Assembly (NCBI RefSeq): GCF_030362795.1
Contig: NZ_JAUCBM010000001.1
Coordinates: 1,302,001-1,366,000, forward strand
DNA from: Pseudochrobactrum kiredjianiae
GTDB taxonomy: Bacteria > Pseudomonadota > Alphaproteobacteria > Rhizobiales > Rhizobiaceae
Direction: 5' to 3'
DNA length: 64,000 nucleotides
The position numbers were made by a program, and so were the translations under genes. Below, one piece after another: positions 1-8,031 of the stretch; the first letter of the stretch is position 1; each line of letters opens with the position of its first letter. Under the pieces are notes generated by a model, which was not told the DNA's origin, did not search any database, and was given only the letters and a program-made list of their open reading frames with translations.

Positions 1-518
1 TGGCCATGGGCTATGAGGCCGTGGGCATCGACCACTATGCGCTGCCGGAAGATGCAATGGCCGTGGCTGCCAAAGCCGGTCAGCTGCGCCGTAATTTTCA
101 AGGCTATACGGATGATGACTGCCCGACATTGCTCGGTTTCGGCGCATCGTCAATCTCGCAGTTCCGCGAAGGCTATACGCAGAATATTGCCGACATCGGT
201 CAGTATAAAGCGGCTGTTCTTGGTGAGCGGGCTCCTGTCATTCGCGGTTATGCCTTCAATGACTCAGACCGCTTGCGGGCAAAAATCATTGAAAAACTGA
301 TGTGCGATTTCCGTGTTGATTTGAACGAGGTTGCACCGGGCGGTAACTTCTCCGACGAGCTGGCATTGCTACGGCCTTTAAGCGTTGACGGTATTGTTAA
401 TGTTCAGGGCGCGGTGATCACCATGACACCCGAGCATCATTCTCTGGTGCGGTTGGTTGCAGCCGTCTTTGATGAGTTTCGCAGAGAATGCGCGCATAGT
501 TTCAGCATGGCCGTTTAA
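1..518 (+). CDS. hemN: Oxygen-independent coproporphyrinogen III oxidase, C-terminal part
   Basis: Incomplete at the window start; about 171 C-terminal residues are visible. HemN is a radical-SAM enzyme that decarboxylates coproporphyrinogen III to protoporphyrinogen IX in anaerobic haem synthesis. The catalytic [4Fe-4S] cluster cysteines lie upstream of the window. What is visible matches the end of the family: the GIDHYALPEDAMAVA and RRNFQGYTDDD blocks, then LLGFGASSIS, which follow the TIM barrel, and a C-terminal winged domain with an acidic CDFRVDLNE stretch. The long HemN rather than the short HemW-type is indicated by the NFQGYT block. The stop codon lies inside an 11-bp inverted repeat. 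Confidence 0.93.
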   Translation, partial: AMGYEAVGIDHYALPEDAMAVAAKAGQLRRNFQGYTDDDCPTLLGFGASSISQFREGYTQNIADIGQYKAAVLGERAPVIRGYAFNDSDRLRAKIIEKLMCDFRVDLNEVAPGGNFSDELALLRPLSVDGIVNVQGAVITMTPEHHSLVRLVAAVFDEFRRECAHSFSMAV

Positions 519-528
519 AACGGCCATG
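506..528 (+). terminator. Inverted repeat over the hemN stop codon
   Basis: Perfect 11-bp arms (CATGGCCGTTT and AAACGGCCATG) around one central base, containing the hemN TAA. There is no U-tract after it, so termination is uncertain; it may instead protect the 3' end of the mRNA. Confidence 0.35.
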
Positions 529-536
529 TAACAGAG

Positions 537-678
537 CTTCGCATTAGCCGCGGGGGCGCGGGCAGATGCGGAGAAAGGGGCAGGGACTGCAAGCTGAAGG
601 GGTAAGCTTCAGCGCGGAAATTGCCTGCAAAAGGCATCGCCTGATCAGCCACGGGGGCGCGGCGGATCAGTGCGATGC
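537..678 (+). ncRNA. Three-hairpin structured intergenic RNA candidate
   Basis: Three successive stem-loops are visible. Hairpin 1 (537-573) has a basal stem CTTCGCAT/ATGCGGAG and a GC-rich upper stem capped by GGGG. Hairpin 2 (593-613) is GCTGAAG/CTTCAGC with a 7-nt loop. Hairpin 3 (634-678) has a basal stem GCATCGC-CTGATC/GATCAG-GCGATGC and almost the same upper stem and GGGG loop as hairpin 1. The basal stems differ in sequence but both are complementary. After hairpin 3 comes TTACTTTGTATTT, which would suit a terminator on the plus strand. No match to a known RNA family was recognised. The rest of the gap up to 930 shows nothing clear. Confidence 0.3.
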
Positions 679-930
679 TTACTTTGTATTTGGGGGTAAA
701 ACAGGCTGAAATATTGCACTGTTTACAGGGTTCCCATGTGTTGCGGCACTTTCACGCTCTGTGCTTGCAAGAAATGACTGTTAAAAAAGCCTTAATATCG
801 TATTATGTCAGTAGCTTCATGAGGCTTTCCGGCCTATGAAGCCTTGATTATGGCTGTCGGTAGCAGAATTATCTGCGGATAATAATGCATGACGCAGCCG
901 CTATATGAAACAGGATGGTAACAGAGAGTA

Positions 931-1515
931 ATGTTGTTCAGACGCAGAGAACCCTTGAGCTACAGGGAGCGCCTTCGTACAATGATCTGGCCGCGCCGTT
1001 CTTTTTCACGCTCATTGCGCTATATGGGCAAGCGGATTACCCGCATTACGGCCAGTCCGCATGCGGTTGCTGCCGGTCTTGCCGTTGGTGTTTTTGCGGC
1101 CTTTACACCATTCTTCGGCTTTCATCTTATTCTCGCGATTATCCTCGCTTATTTGATTGCCGGTAATATTGCTGCTGCGGCGATCGGTACGGCTTTGGCC
1201 AATCCGCTGACCATCCCGTTTATCTGGGGTGGAACATACGAAGTCGGCCGTATGATCGTTGATGAAAACGGTCAGTCGCAGGCATTGCCGCTGACCCGTA
1301 TTCTGGAGAGTGAAATCTTCAAGCAGATGAGTTTTGCAGAGCTTTGGCAGCCGATTTTGAAGCCGATGTTGTTCGGCTCGCTGGTGCTGGGTCTTGGTTG
1401 TGCGCTGGCTGTTTATGTTGCCGCACGCTGGGCTACAATGAATTATCGCCATAAGCGCTTGCAGCGGATAGTCGTGAAGAAAAATCTGGCCGCGCAGCAG
1501 GGCATGTCCCGATGA
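931..1515 (+). CDS. DUF2062 domain membrane protein
   Basis: 194 residues. After a basic N-terminus (residues 1-40) there is a DUF2062 region: a conserved [20 protein letters not shown] segment and two or three membrane helices, with an [10 protein letters not shown] motif near residues 90-100 and a last helix around 145-165. The biochemical role of the family is unknown. The stop overlaps the acpS start in an ATGA, so the two are translationally coupled. The pairing with acpS is usual in Brucellaceae. The start is the ATG after an AGAGAG ribosome-binding site. Confidence 0.85.
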   Translation: MLFRRREPLSYRERLRTMIWPRRSFSRSLRYMGKRITRITASPHAVAAGLAVGVFAAFTPFFGFHLILAIILAYLIAGNIAAAAIGTALANPLTIPFIWGGTYEVGRMIVDENGQSQALPLTRILESEIFKQMSFAELWQPILKPMLFGSLVLGLGCALAVYVAARWATMNYRHKRLQRIVVKKNLAAQQGMSR

Positions 1516-1910
1516 TTATTGGTATCGGCAGCGATCTGATTGATATCCGTCGCATTGAAAAGACGCTTGCACGTCATGGCAGTCGTTTCACTGAGCGGGT
1601 GTTTACAGAGCGGGAACGTGCCAAGGCTGAAAGCCGTAAACGTCAGGCCGATACTTATGCCAAGCGTTTTGCAGCCAAGGAAGCCTGTTCGAAAGCTTTG
1701 GGCACCGGTCTCTCGCACGGCGTGTTCTGGCGGGATATGGAAGTGATCAACCTGCCTTCCGGTAAACCAACCATGAGCCTGACCAATGGCGCTGAGACGC
1801 GTTTGCAATCACTGATGCCTGAAGGCATGAAAGCCGTGGTGCATCTGAGTATTACGGATGAATATCCGATGGCACAAGCTTTTGTGATTATTGAAGCTGT
1901 GCCAGCCTGA
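1512..1910 (+). CDS. acpS: Holo-[acyl-carrier-protein] synthase
   Basis: 132 residues, normal for AcpS. The enzyme transfers 4'-phosphopantetheine from CoA to the serine of acyl carrier protein (acpP lies at 50269). The N-terminal [13 protein letters not shown] carries the Mg-binding aspartate and [15 protein letters not shown] is the second signature with the catalytic glutamate. It overlaps the preceding DUF2062 gene by four bases (ATGA). In Brucella acpS is followed directly by lepB; here a GNAT gene on the other strand and repeats lie between them. Confidence 0.97.
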   Translation: MIIGIGSDLIDIRRIEKTLARHGSRFTERVFTERERAKAESRKRQADTYAKRFAAKEACSKALGTGLSHGVFWRDMEVINLPSGKPTMSLTNGAETRLQSLMPEGMKAVVHLSITDEYPMAQAFVIIEAVPA

Positions 1911-1921
1911 AGGTAGAAGAC

Positions 1922-1951
1922 AGCGCCCGCATAATACGGGCGCTCTTTTAT
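1922..1951 (+). terminator. Rho-independent terminator after acpS
   Basis: Stem AGCGCCCG/CGGGCGCT with a 7-nt loop followed by CTTTTATT, 12 bases after the acpS stop. Confidence 0.85.
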
Positions 1952-1965
1952 TGCAGCATAAAGAG

Positions 1966-2009
1966 TTAGAGCGACTTTTGTCCGCCCAATAGGGCGCACG
2001 GGGCGCTAA
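1966..2009. repeat. Interspersed palindromic element, module B
   Basis: Begins TTAGAGCGAC and ends with a degenerate GGGCGCTAA complement, with an inner GCGCCC-like hairpin. It belongs to the same family as 21437, 33444, 42160 and 43120. It contains the TAG stop codon of the minus-strand GNAT gene. Confidence 0.7.
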
Positions 2010-2455
2010 AGCATTTTGCGATATTGGATGAAACCGGATTTATCGGCAACACGGTCATAGAGCACCATCGCATCTGTATTGGTCTCATGGGTCAGCCAAT
2101 AGACGCGGGAGCAACCGGCTTCTGCTGCAACCTTATAGACATGCTCAATCAATGCGCGGCCAATGCCTTTGCCGCGGATTTCCGGATTAACGTAGAGATC
2201 CTGCAAATAGCAGTAATCGCCTGTCGCCCATGTGGAGCGGTGGCGGATATAATGAACAAGACCAACGGCCTGACCATCGACAAAAGCCAGCGCACCATTC
2301 ATCGGTTCTGCTGCATCCAGTAATCTTTCCCAGCTTTTATCGGTAACATCATCAGCAATACTGGTTTTGTAAAAATCCTGATAGGCTTTCCATAATGGCA
2401 GCCATGCGGCTTTGTCTTGTGCGGTGAAGAGACGGATTTCGACCGGTTGTGTCAT
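2006..2455 (-). CDS. GNAT family N-acetyltransferase
   Basis: 149 residues with a single GNAT fold. The acetyl-CoA pyrophosphate-binding motif is at residues 90-101 (NPEIRGKGIGRA) after the beta-4 strand YLQDLYV, and a LYDRVADKSGFIQYRK ending is typical. The substrate cannot be read from sequence; small soluble GNATs of this kind acetylate amines, amino acids or antibiotics. The start chosen is the ATG preceded by AGGGGAA; an in-frame ATG 75 bases upstream has no ribosome-binding site. Its stop codon lies in a palindromic repeat. Confidence 0.85.
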   Translation of the reverse strand: MTQPVEIRLFTAQDKAAWLPLWKAYQDFYKTSIADDVTDKSWERLLDAAEPMNGALAFVDGQAVGLVHYIRHRSTWATGDYCYLQDLYVNPEIRGKGIGRALIEHVYKVAAEAGCSRVYWLTHETNTDAMVLYDRVADKSGFIQYRKML

Positions 2456-2703
2456 GATCTTTATATTCCCCTGCGTTTTATTCAGTAGCTGACGTTCTTT
2501 TGATGAGACCGGTTGAATACTGATTTTCAATATTGTGGCACAGAATACATCATGGAATTTTCACGATAACCAGAATGAAAATGCTAGTCTGTGCAATAAT
2601 TTGAACAATTTTCAGGATCAGAACGGTTCGTCTTTTAGTCATGAATCGCGGGTCATAAAAGCAAGAGCCGGTATGGTGTTTTTTATTGAAAAACCGGCCT
2701 GAA

Positions 2704-2748
2704 GCATGCCGCGGAAAAGTGGGAACCGGTTTTCCGGTAACGGCATGC
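2704..2748. repeat. RIME-like palindromic repeat
   Basis: Arms GCATGCCG/CGGCATGC outside and GGAAAA/TTTTCC inside, around the core GTGGGAACCGG that is common in rhizobial intergenic mosaic elements. Related copies are at 4514, 7867, 13260, 20522, 20579, 44654 and 55578. Confidence 0.8.
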
Positions 2749-2763
2749 GTAAAAGCAAACAGA

Positions 2764-2805
2764 TAGAGCGAGCGCAGCGGATAGAACTAAACGCGGCACG
2801 CTCTA
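2764..2805. repeat. Partial copy of the 108-bp repeat family
   Basis: TAGAGCG/CGCTCTA arms; the reverse complement matches the first approximately 45 bases of the longer repeats at 59681 and 40381. Confidence 0.6.
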
Positions 2806-2930
2806 AATGCGGGTTTTATGCAACGCAGGCGGAGCGCAGTTCTTTGATCTGCGAGTTCCTGATTGCTTCATGGCTTTGTAGAGGTTAAGAGTCGCACAAT
2901 AAACACGCGCAAAAGCGGAGAAGGTCGAGC

Positions 2931-3716
2931 TTGTCTAACAAGAGTGAAGTGAAAAAATCCGGCGGCGCCGGTGAACTCGTCAGTATTATTGTGCAGGCTT
3001 TGCTGCTGGCGCTTGTCATCCGTACTTTGCTGTTCCAGCCATTTAGCATTCCGTCCGGCTCAATGCGTCCGACGCTGTTGGAAGGCGATTATCTGTTCGT
3101 CTCCAAATATGCTTATGGCTATTCGAAATATTCTCTGCCGTTTTCGCCGGATTTGTTCGAAGGCCGCATCTGGGGTGCTGAGCCGAAGCGCGGTGATGTT
3201 GCTGTTTTCAAACTGCCGAGCGACACTAATATTGATTATATCAAGCGCGTGATCGGTCTGCCTGGCGATAAAATTCAGGTACGTGAAAGCGTTCTTTATA
3301 TCAATGATGTCGCGGTGCCGCGTGAAAAAGTCGGTGAAATTTCCAATCCGGATGTGACCGACGAAAATCGTCCGATTGAAGTCTATCGTGAGACACTGCC
3401 AAACGGCGTTTCTTATGAAACGCTGGACGTAAGCCCGAATGCAATGGGTGACAATACGCGGGTCTTTGAAGTGCCTGCCGGTCACTATTTCATGATGGGT
3501 GATAATCGTGATAATTCACTGGATAGCCGCTATTCTGTTGGCTATGTGCCGTATGAAAATTTCGTTGGTCGCGCCAATGTGATCTTCTTCTCTATTTCCG
3601 GAAAATACAGCCCGCTGGAACTGTGGCGCTGGCCGACCAATCTGCGGTTTGACCGCTTGCTGAACTGGGTCGGTGCAACGGAAAATCCTAAATCTGTTGT
3701 AACGACAAATAACTGA
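2931..3716 (+). CDS. lepB: Signal peptidase I
   Basis: 261 residues, membrane-anchored serine protease that cleaves signal peptides of exported proteins on the periplasmic side. One N-terminal membrane helix (residues 16-35) leads into box B, SIPSGSMRPTLLEGD, with the catalytic Ser44; the general base is Lys105 in DYIKRVIGLPGD. The box E GDNRDNSLDSR is near residues 190-200. The start is a TTG preceded by GGAGAAGG; no ATG lies before the membrane helix. It heads a run with rnc, era and recO, as in other Rhizobiales. Confidence 0.96.
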   Translation: MSNKSEVKKSGGAGELVSIIVQALLLALVIRTLLFQPFSIPSGSMRPTLLEGDYLFVSKYAYGYSKYSLPFSPDLFEGRIWGAEPKRGDVAVFKLPSDTNIDYIKRVIGLPGDKIQVRESVLYINDVAVPREKVGEISNPDVTDENRPIEVYRETLPNGVSYETLDVSPNAMGDNTRVFEVPAGHYFMMGDNRDNSLDSRYSVGYVPYENFVGRANVIFFSISGKYSPLELWRWPTNLRFDRLLNWVGATENPKSVVTTNN

Positions 3717-3770
3717 TGTGTGTTTTGACTAAATTAAAACTTGATAATGTTGTCGGTCAGGAGCCTGAAA

Positions 3771-4475
3771 ATGGTTTCTGATCGCCAGCGTATAAAAATA
3801 CTGCAAGAAAAAACCGGCCACACTTTTATCGATCTTGCGCGCCTTGAGCGCGCATTGACGCATTCCAGTGCCCGACCGCAATCCGGCTCGAACTATGAGC
3901 GTCTGGAATTCTTAGGTGACCGTGTTCTCGGGCTTATCATTGCGGATATGCTGTTCTCAGCCTTTCCTGATGCGCCGGAAGGTGAATTGTCAGTGCGCCT
4001 TAATGCGCTGGTGAGTGCTGAGGGTTGTGCATCTGTTGCCGATGAAATTGGCTTAGGTGATCTGATTGAAACAGGCTCTGACATCAAAAGTCTGAATGAC
4101 AAACGTCTGCTGAATGTGCGCGCCGATGTGATCGAGGCACTGATTGCCACGATCTATCTTGACGGTGGCTTAGAGGCCGCGCGCGGTTTCGTGTTGAAAT
4201 ACTGGGAGCCGCGCTCACGTGAAAGCGATGCGGCGCGCCGTGATGCCAAGACCGAATTGCAGGAATGGGCGCACCAGCAAGGTAAGCAGCAAGGCAAATT
4301 ACAGCCGGTTTACCGGATTGTCAGTCGTACAGGGCCGGATCATGAACCGGTCTTTGTAGTGGAAGTGGCAATCTCCGGCTTTCAGCCTGCGACCGGAACA
4401 GGACGTTCCAAGCGGATTGCTGAACAGGACGCTGCTGAAAATCTGCTGCACCGCCAAGGCGTCTGGCAGAAATAA
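3771..4475 (+). CDS. rnc: Ribonuclease III
   Basis: 234 residues. Cleaves double-stranded RNA, including rRNA precursors. The signature YERLEFLGDRVLGL holds Mg-binding Glu46 and Asp50; NVRADVIEALIATIYLDGG supplies the second pair of acidic residues. A C-terminal double-stranded RNA-binding domain follows from about residue 160, ending SKRIAEQDAAENLL. The ATG with GGAG nine bases upstream is preferred to an upstream in-frame TTG. It lies 54 bases after lepB, probably in the same transcript. Confidence 0.96.
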   Translation: MVSDRQRIKILQEKTGHTFIDLARLERALTHSSARPQSGSNYERLEFLGDRVLGLIIADMLFSAFPDAPEGELSVRLNALVSAEGCASVADEIGLGDLIETGSDIKSLNDKRLLNVRADVIEALIATIYLDGGLEAARGFVLKYWEPRSRESDAARRDAKTELQEWAHQQGKQQGKLQPVYRIVSRTGPDHEPVFVVEVAISGFQPATGTGRSKRIAEQDAAENLLHRQGVWQK

Positions 4476-4513
4476 CTGATCTTATAAAACTTCCGTATTT
4501 ACGCTAAACTTAA

Positions 4514-4557
4514 GCACATCCCGAAAAGTGGGAACCGGTTTTCGGAATAAGATGTGC
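4514..4557. repeat. RIME-like palindromic repeat
   Basis: Outer arms GCACATC/GATGTGC and inner arms CCGAAAA/TTTTCGG around GTGGGAACCGG. It lies between rnc and era. Confidence 0.8.
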
Positions 4558-4569
4558 GGTAAAATAAAG

Positions 4570-4617
4570 AGCTAGATCATTTTTAATAATTTAAAATGAA
4601 ACGAAAATGATCTAGCT
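4570..4617. repeat. 14-bp perfect inverted repeat between rnc and era
   Basis: Perfect arms AGCTAGATCATTTT and AAAATGATCTAGCT around a 20-base AT-rich centre. It directly follows a RIME-like element. No second copy was found in the window. Confidence 0.7.
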
Positions 4618-4687
4618 AGGGCTCGTTAAACCTGCGCAGGTTCTTCAGAGCATTTCCGATACAGCGCTTGGCTTAAAAGAGATAAAA

Positions 4688-5632
4688 ATGACTGAAATCA
4701 ACCATCCGCAGGATGACAGTGCAGCCACACCGGAAACACAAACCCGTTCGGGCTTTGTGACGCTGATTGGTGCGCCGAATGCGGGCAAGTCCACTTTGGT
4801 GAACCGCTTGGTCGGTACCAAAGTTTCGATTGTGACCCATAAGGTGCAGACAACCCGTGCGCTGGTTCGCGGGATTGTAACCGAAGATCAGACACAGATC
4901 GTGCTCGTTGATACACCGGGTATTTTTAAGCCGAAGCGCCGTCTCGACCGCGCTATGGTCACAACTGCATGGGGCGGTGCCCGCGATGCCGATCAGGTGC
5001 TGATCCTGCTTGATGCGCAGAGCGGCATGAATGAATCCGCTGAGGCTTTGCTGGAAAGCGTTGAAAAGACCTATCAGAATAAAATTCTGATCCTGAATAA
5101 GGTCGATCGCGTTGATCCGCCAAAATTGCTGAAACTGGCAGAGGCAGCCAATGAGAAAGTGAAGTTTGATAATACTTTCATGATCTCGGCATTGACCGGT
5201 TCAGGCTGTAAGGATCTGCTGAATTATCTAGTTTCCAAAATGCCATACGGCCCTTGGTATTACCCGGAAGATCAGATTTCCGATATGCCGATGCGTCAGC
5301 TTGCGGCGGAAGTCACCCGCGAAAAGCTCTATCTGCGCCTTCATGAAGAACTGCCTTATTCCTCGACGGTAGAAACCGAGAAGTGGGAAGAGCGCAAAGA
5401 CGGTTCGGTACGTATCGAACAGGTCGTTTATGTTGAACGCGACAGCCAGAAGAAGATCGTACTTGGTCATAAAGGCGAGACGATTAAAGCCATTGGTCAG
5501 GCATCCCGTAAGGAAATGTCAGCTATTCTCGAGCAGCCGGTTCATCTGTTCCTGTTCGTGAAAGTGCGCGATAATTGGGGCAATGATCCTGAGCGTTATC
5601 GCGAAATGGGACTGGAATTCCCGAAAGCATAA
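4688..5632 (+). CDS. era: GTPase Era
   Basis: 314 residues. Essential GTPase that binds the 3' end of 16S rRNA during 30S assembly. The G domain shows G1 at residues 28-36 (GAPNAGKST), G3 DTPG and G4 NKVD. The C-terminal KH domain has the KKIVLGHKGETIKAIG signature near residue 260. A 20-residue polar N-terminal extension precedes the G domain, as is common in this order. The gap after rnc is filled by repeats; recO follows after 13 bases. Confidence 0.97.
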   Translation: MTEINHPQDDSAATPETQTRSGFVTLIGAPNAGKSTLVNRLVGTKVSIVTHKVQTTRALVRGIVTEDQTQIVLVDTPGIFKPKRRLDRAMVTTAWGGARDADQVLILLDAQSGMNESAEALLESVEKTYQNKILILNKVDRVDPPKLLKLAEAANEKVKFDNTFMISALTGSGCKDLLNYLVSKMPYGPWYYPEDQISDMPMRQLAAEVTREKLYLRLHEELPYSSTVETEKWEERKDGSVRIEQVVYVERDSQKKIVLGHKGETIKAIGQASRKEMSAILEQPVHLFLFVKVRDNWGNDPERYREMGLEFPKA

Positions 5633-5645
5633 GGCATAACGGATT

Positions 5646-6371
5646 ATGGAGTGGCGCGACGAGGGCATCATTCTTGGCACAAGACGACACGGCGAGAGCA
5701 GTGCGATTGTGGAAGTGATGACCCGCGCCCATGGCCGACATATGGGCGTGGTGCGCGGCGGCCGCTCCAAACGTATGCAACCGATGCTGCAGGTGGGCAA
5801 CCATGTTTCCCTGCATTGGTGGGCGCGGCTTGATGAACATTTAGGCTCTTATCAGATCGAGCCGTTGAGCTTCTCAGCAGCACGGCTGATTGATCTGCCG
5901 GTGGCGCTGTTCGCTATTCAGTTGGCAGCGGCGCATTTACGGTTGTTGCCTGAACGCGACCCGCATGAAAATCTTTATGAGACATTGCAGCTATTGCTGG
6001 AGCATTGCGAGACACCGGTTACTGCGGGTGAGCTGGTACTACGCTTTGAGTTGATGTTGCTGGAAGAACTGGGTTTCGGCCTTGATTTGAAAAGCTGTGC
6101 CGCAACCGGCGGCACCACAGATCTGATTTATGTGTCTCCGAAAAGCGGACGAGCCGTATCTCGTGATGCCGGTGCGCCTTGGGCAGACCGGCTGCTGGCG
6201 ATGCCGGAATTCGTTTGCAATTCCCGTGTCAGAGCCGAGACTGTGCCCGATATCTGTACGGCGTTTAAACTGACGGGCTTTTTCTTCACCCGCCATGTGT
6301 GGGAGCCGCGCGGACAGCAACAGCCGGAGTCGCGCTCCGGCTTTATTTCTGCTTTAAATCGGGCAGCTTAA
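5646..6371 (+). CDS. recO: DNA repair protein RecO
   Basis: 241 residues. RecO works with RecR to load RecA on single-stranded DNA and to anneal strands in RecF-pathway repair. The N-terminal OB-fold begins MEWRDEGIILGTRRHGE and contains GVVRGGRSK near residue 35; a helical domain follows from residue 80. The family zinc cysteines are not evident, as in other alphaproteobacterial RecO proteins. It is the last gene of the lepB-rnc-era-recO run and its stop abuts the stop of the convergent MFS gene. Confidence 0.93.
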   Translation: MEWRDEGIILGTRRHGESSAIVEVMTRAHGRHMGVVRGGRSKRMQPMLQVGNHVSLHWWARLDEHLGSYQIEPLSFSAARLIDLPVALFAIQLAAAHLRLLPERDPHENLYETLQLLLEHCETPVTAGELVLRFELMLLEELGFGLDLKSCAATGGTTDLIYVSPKSGRAVSRDAGAPWADRLLAMPEFVCNSRVRAETVPDICTAFKLTGFFFTRHVWEPRGQQQPESRSGFISALNRAA

Positions 6372-7604
6372 TCAGGCTGCAGAGAGAGCAGGGCGCTGCA
6401 CAGCGACTTCGCGGATCGGCAGATGAATGAGTGCTGCAAACAATCCGAGAATAATGCTCAGCCACCACACCGCATCATAGCTGTTGTAAATCTGGTAGAG
6501 CGTACCACCCAGCCAGACGCCGATGAACGAGCCGATCTGGTGCGAGAAGAACACCATGCCGCCAAGTAGCCCAAGATGGCGGGTGCCGAACATTGTGGCG
6601 ACAAGACCATTGGTTGGCGGAACGGTTGAAAGCCAGAGCAAACCCATTAATCCAGAGAAAATCAGCACACTGGTTCCCGATTGCGGCAGCAGGATAAAGC
6701 CGGCAACTAATATTGAGCGCAGCAGATAGATCAATGCCAGTATTTTTGGCTTGGAGTGGGTCTGACCGAGAAAACCGGCACCAAGCGACCCGATAATGTT
6801 GAAAAAGCCGATCAGCGCCAGCCCCCAGACCGCATAATGTTTATCCACGCCGATATCGGAAATATAGGCCGGAAAATGCGTGGTGATGAAAGCGACCTGA
6901 AAGCCGCACACAAAAAAACCGGCCGTGAGGAACAGGTAGCTTTTGTGGCTCAGTGCTTCTTTGAGCGCTTCAACGGCAGTTTGCTTGGCGCTCATATCAG
7001 GCATACGCGCATTGGAGGCATTACCGCGCAGCGGAATAGCAAGCAGTGGCACCAATAGCATGGCAAAACCAAGCCAGACCAGCGCATCCGACCAGCCAAA
7101 ACGTTCAATCAACCCCAGCGAAATCGGTGCGAATGCGAACATACCGGCAGAACCGGCAGCAGTCCCCAGGCCAAAAACCATACTGCGCTGCTGAGCGCTG
7201 ACATGGCGGGCAAAGGCCGAGAGAATAATCCCGTAAGAACCGGCCGCAACACCAAGACCAACCAGAACACCACCGCCGATATGCAGAGCAATTGGCGCAT
7301 CCGCATGTGCCATTAGCAACAAGCCGGAAGCATAGAAAATACCGGACATCAGCAGCACGCGCCATGAGCCGTATTTATCGGCAATCATACCGAAGATCGG
7401 CTGACCGGCACCCCAGAACAGGTTCTGCAAAGCCATAGCCAGACCATAGGTGCTGCGATCCCAGCCCTTATCACCGATGATCGGCAGCTGGAAAAACCCC
7501 ATGGCCGAGCGCGGGCCAAAGGTCAAAAATGTGATGAGACAACCGGCGATAATGATCAGCCACGGCATAGATGCACTTTGATAGTTTTGCGAGCGAGTGG
7601 ACAT
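6372..7604 (-). CDS. MFS transporter
   Basis: 410 residues with twelve predicted membrane helices in two halves joined by a cytoplasmic loop near residues 190-215. The architecture and the motif GMIADKYGSWRVLLMSG after helix 2 are those of the major facilitator superfamily, nearest in character to the oxalate/formate antiporter and monocarboxylate branch. The substrate cannot be deduced. It is a single gene, convergent with recO with no gap, and divergent from nadA. Confidence 0.85.
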   Translation of the reverse strand: MSTRSQNYQSASMPWLIIIAGCLITFLTFGPRSAMGFFQLPIIGDKGWDRSTYGLAMALQNLFWGAGQPIFGMIADKYGSWRVLLMSGIFYASGLLLMAHADAPIALHIGGGVLVGLGVAAGSYGIILSAFARHVSAQQRSMVFGLGTAAGSAGMFAFAPISLGLIERFGWSDALVWLGFAMLLVPLLAIPLRGNASNARMPDMSAKQTAVEALKEALSHKSYLFLTAGFFVCGFQVAFITTHFPAYISDIGVDKHYAVWGLALIGFFNIIGSLGAGFLGQTHSKPKILALIYLLRSILVAGFILLPQSGTSVLIFSGLMGLLWLSTVPPTNGLVATMFGTRHLGLLGGMVFFSHQIGSFIGVWLGGTLYQIYNSYDAVWWLSIILGLFAALIHLPIREVAVQRPALSAA

Positions 7605-7866
7605 GCTGTTCGGTGCCTTCAGCGAAAATATCGGTAAAATGATTTTGTAATAGCGATTACATTATTTTTTTTACGCATGAAAGAGGCTTGAGAGAGAATG
7701 CCGCATTTGTATGCCTTACCAATTGATTTTGATGCATTTTCAGAAATTTTGGTAGCGTGGTTTTGAGCCTTGTGAATGAGGTGATGATTAATTTTACTCA
7801 CTTTGAGCAAAATAATTTCTTGTCATGAAACTGTAATAAGCATAAAGATTCGCGCCACGGTATTGA

Positions 7867-7909
7867 GCAGTTTCAGGAAAAGTGTTTACGGTTTTCCGTT
7901 CGAAACTGC
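7867..7909. repeat. RIME-like palindromic repeat
   Basis: Outer arms GCAGTTTC/GAAACTGC and inner GGAAAA/TTTTCC. The central part has diverged from the usual GTGGGAACCGG. Confidence 0.75.
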
Positions 7910-7944
7910 GTCATAGAAAATGACCGTTTTTCTTTTGGATATTA

Positions 7945-7965
7945 TTATGCTCTATTTGAGTATAA
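7945..7965. promoter_or_regulatory. Candidate NadQ operator upstream of nadA
   Basis: Arms TTATGCTC and GAGTATAA separated by five bases; seven of eight positions are complementary. It lies 66 bases upstream of the nadA start. NadQ, whose gene is at 13310, is known to repress nadABC in alphaproteobacteria; assigning this palindrome to it is inference. Confidence 0.45.
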
Positions 7966-8031
7966 ATATGAAGGAAGCGGTTAAGGGGAAAACGGAGAGG
8001 GCAGCTTTATTGCTGCTTTATGAGGCAGATT

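Larger units (their letters stand above)
2456..2930. other. Intergenic region with repeats, GNAT to lepB
   Basis: No gene is supported. Contains a RIME-like element (2704-2748) and a piece of a second repeat family (2764-2805). The promoters of the divergent GNAT and lepB genes must lie here, but I could not place them with confidence. Confidence 0.6.
7605..8031. other. Intergenic region between the MFS gene and nadA
   Basis: AT-rich, no supported gene. Holds a RIME-like repeat (7867-7909) and a palindromic operator candidate (7945-7965). The promoters of both divergent genes should lie here. Confidence 0.6.

Noticed and set aside
519-700. Cobalamin riboswitch suggested by GC-rich GCC and CCCCCG stretches
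   Set aside because: The conserved B12-box arrangement could not be found on either strand, and the hairpins form a different pattern.
2706-2888. A 60-residue reading frame beginning inside a repeat
   Set aside because: It is made of RIME-like and other repeat sequence and has no ribosome-binding site.
7619-7810. A 63-residue minus-strand frame upstream of the MFS gene
   Set aside because: AT-rich, Lys/Asn/Ser-rich composition typical of noncoding DNA and no ribosome-binding site.
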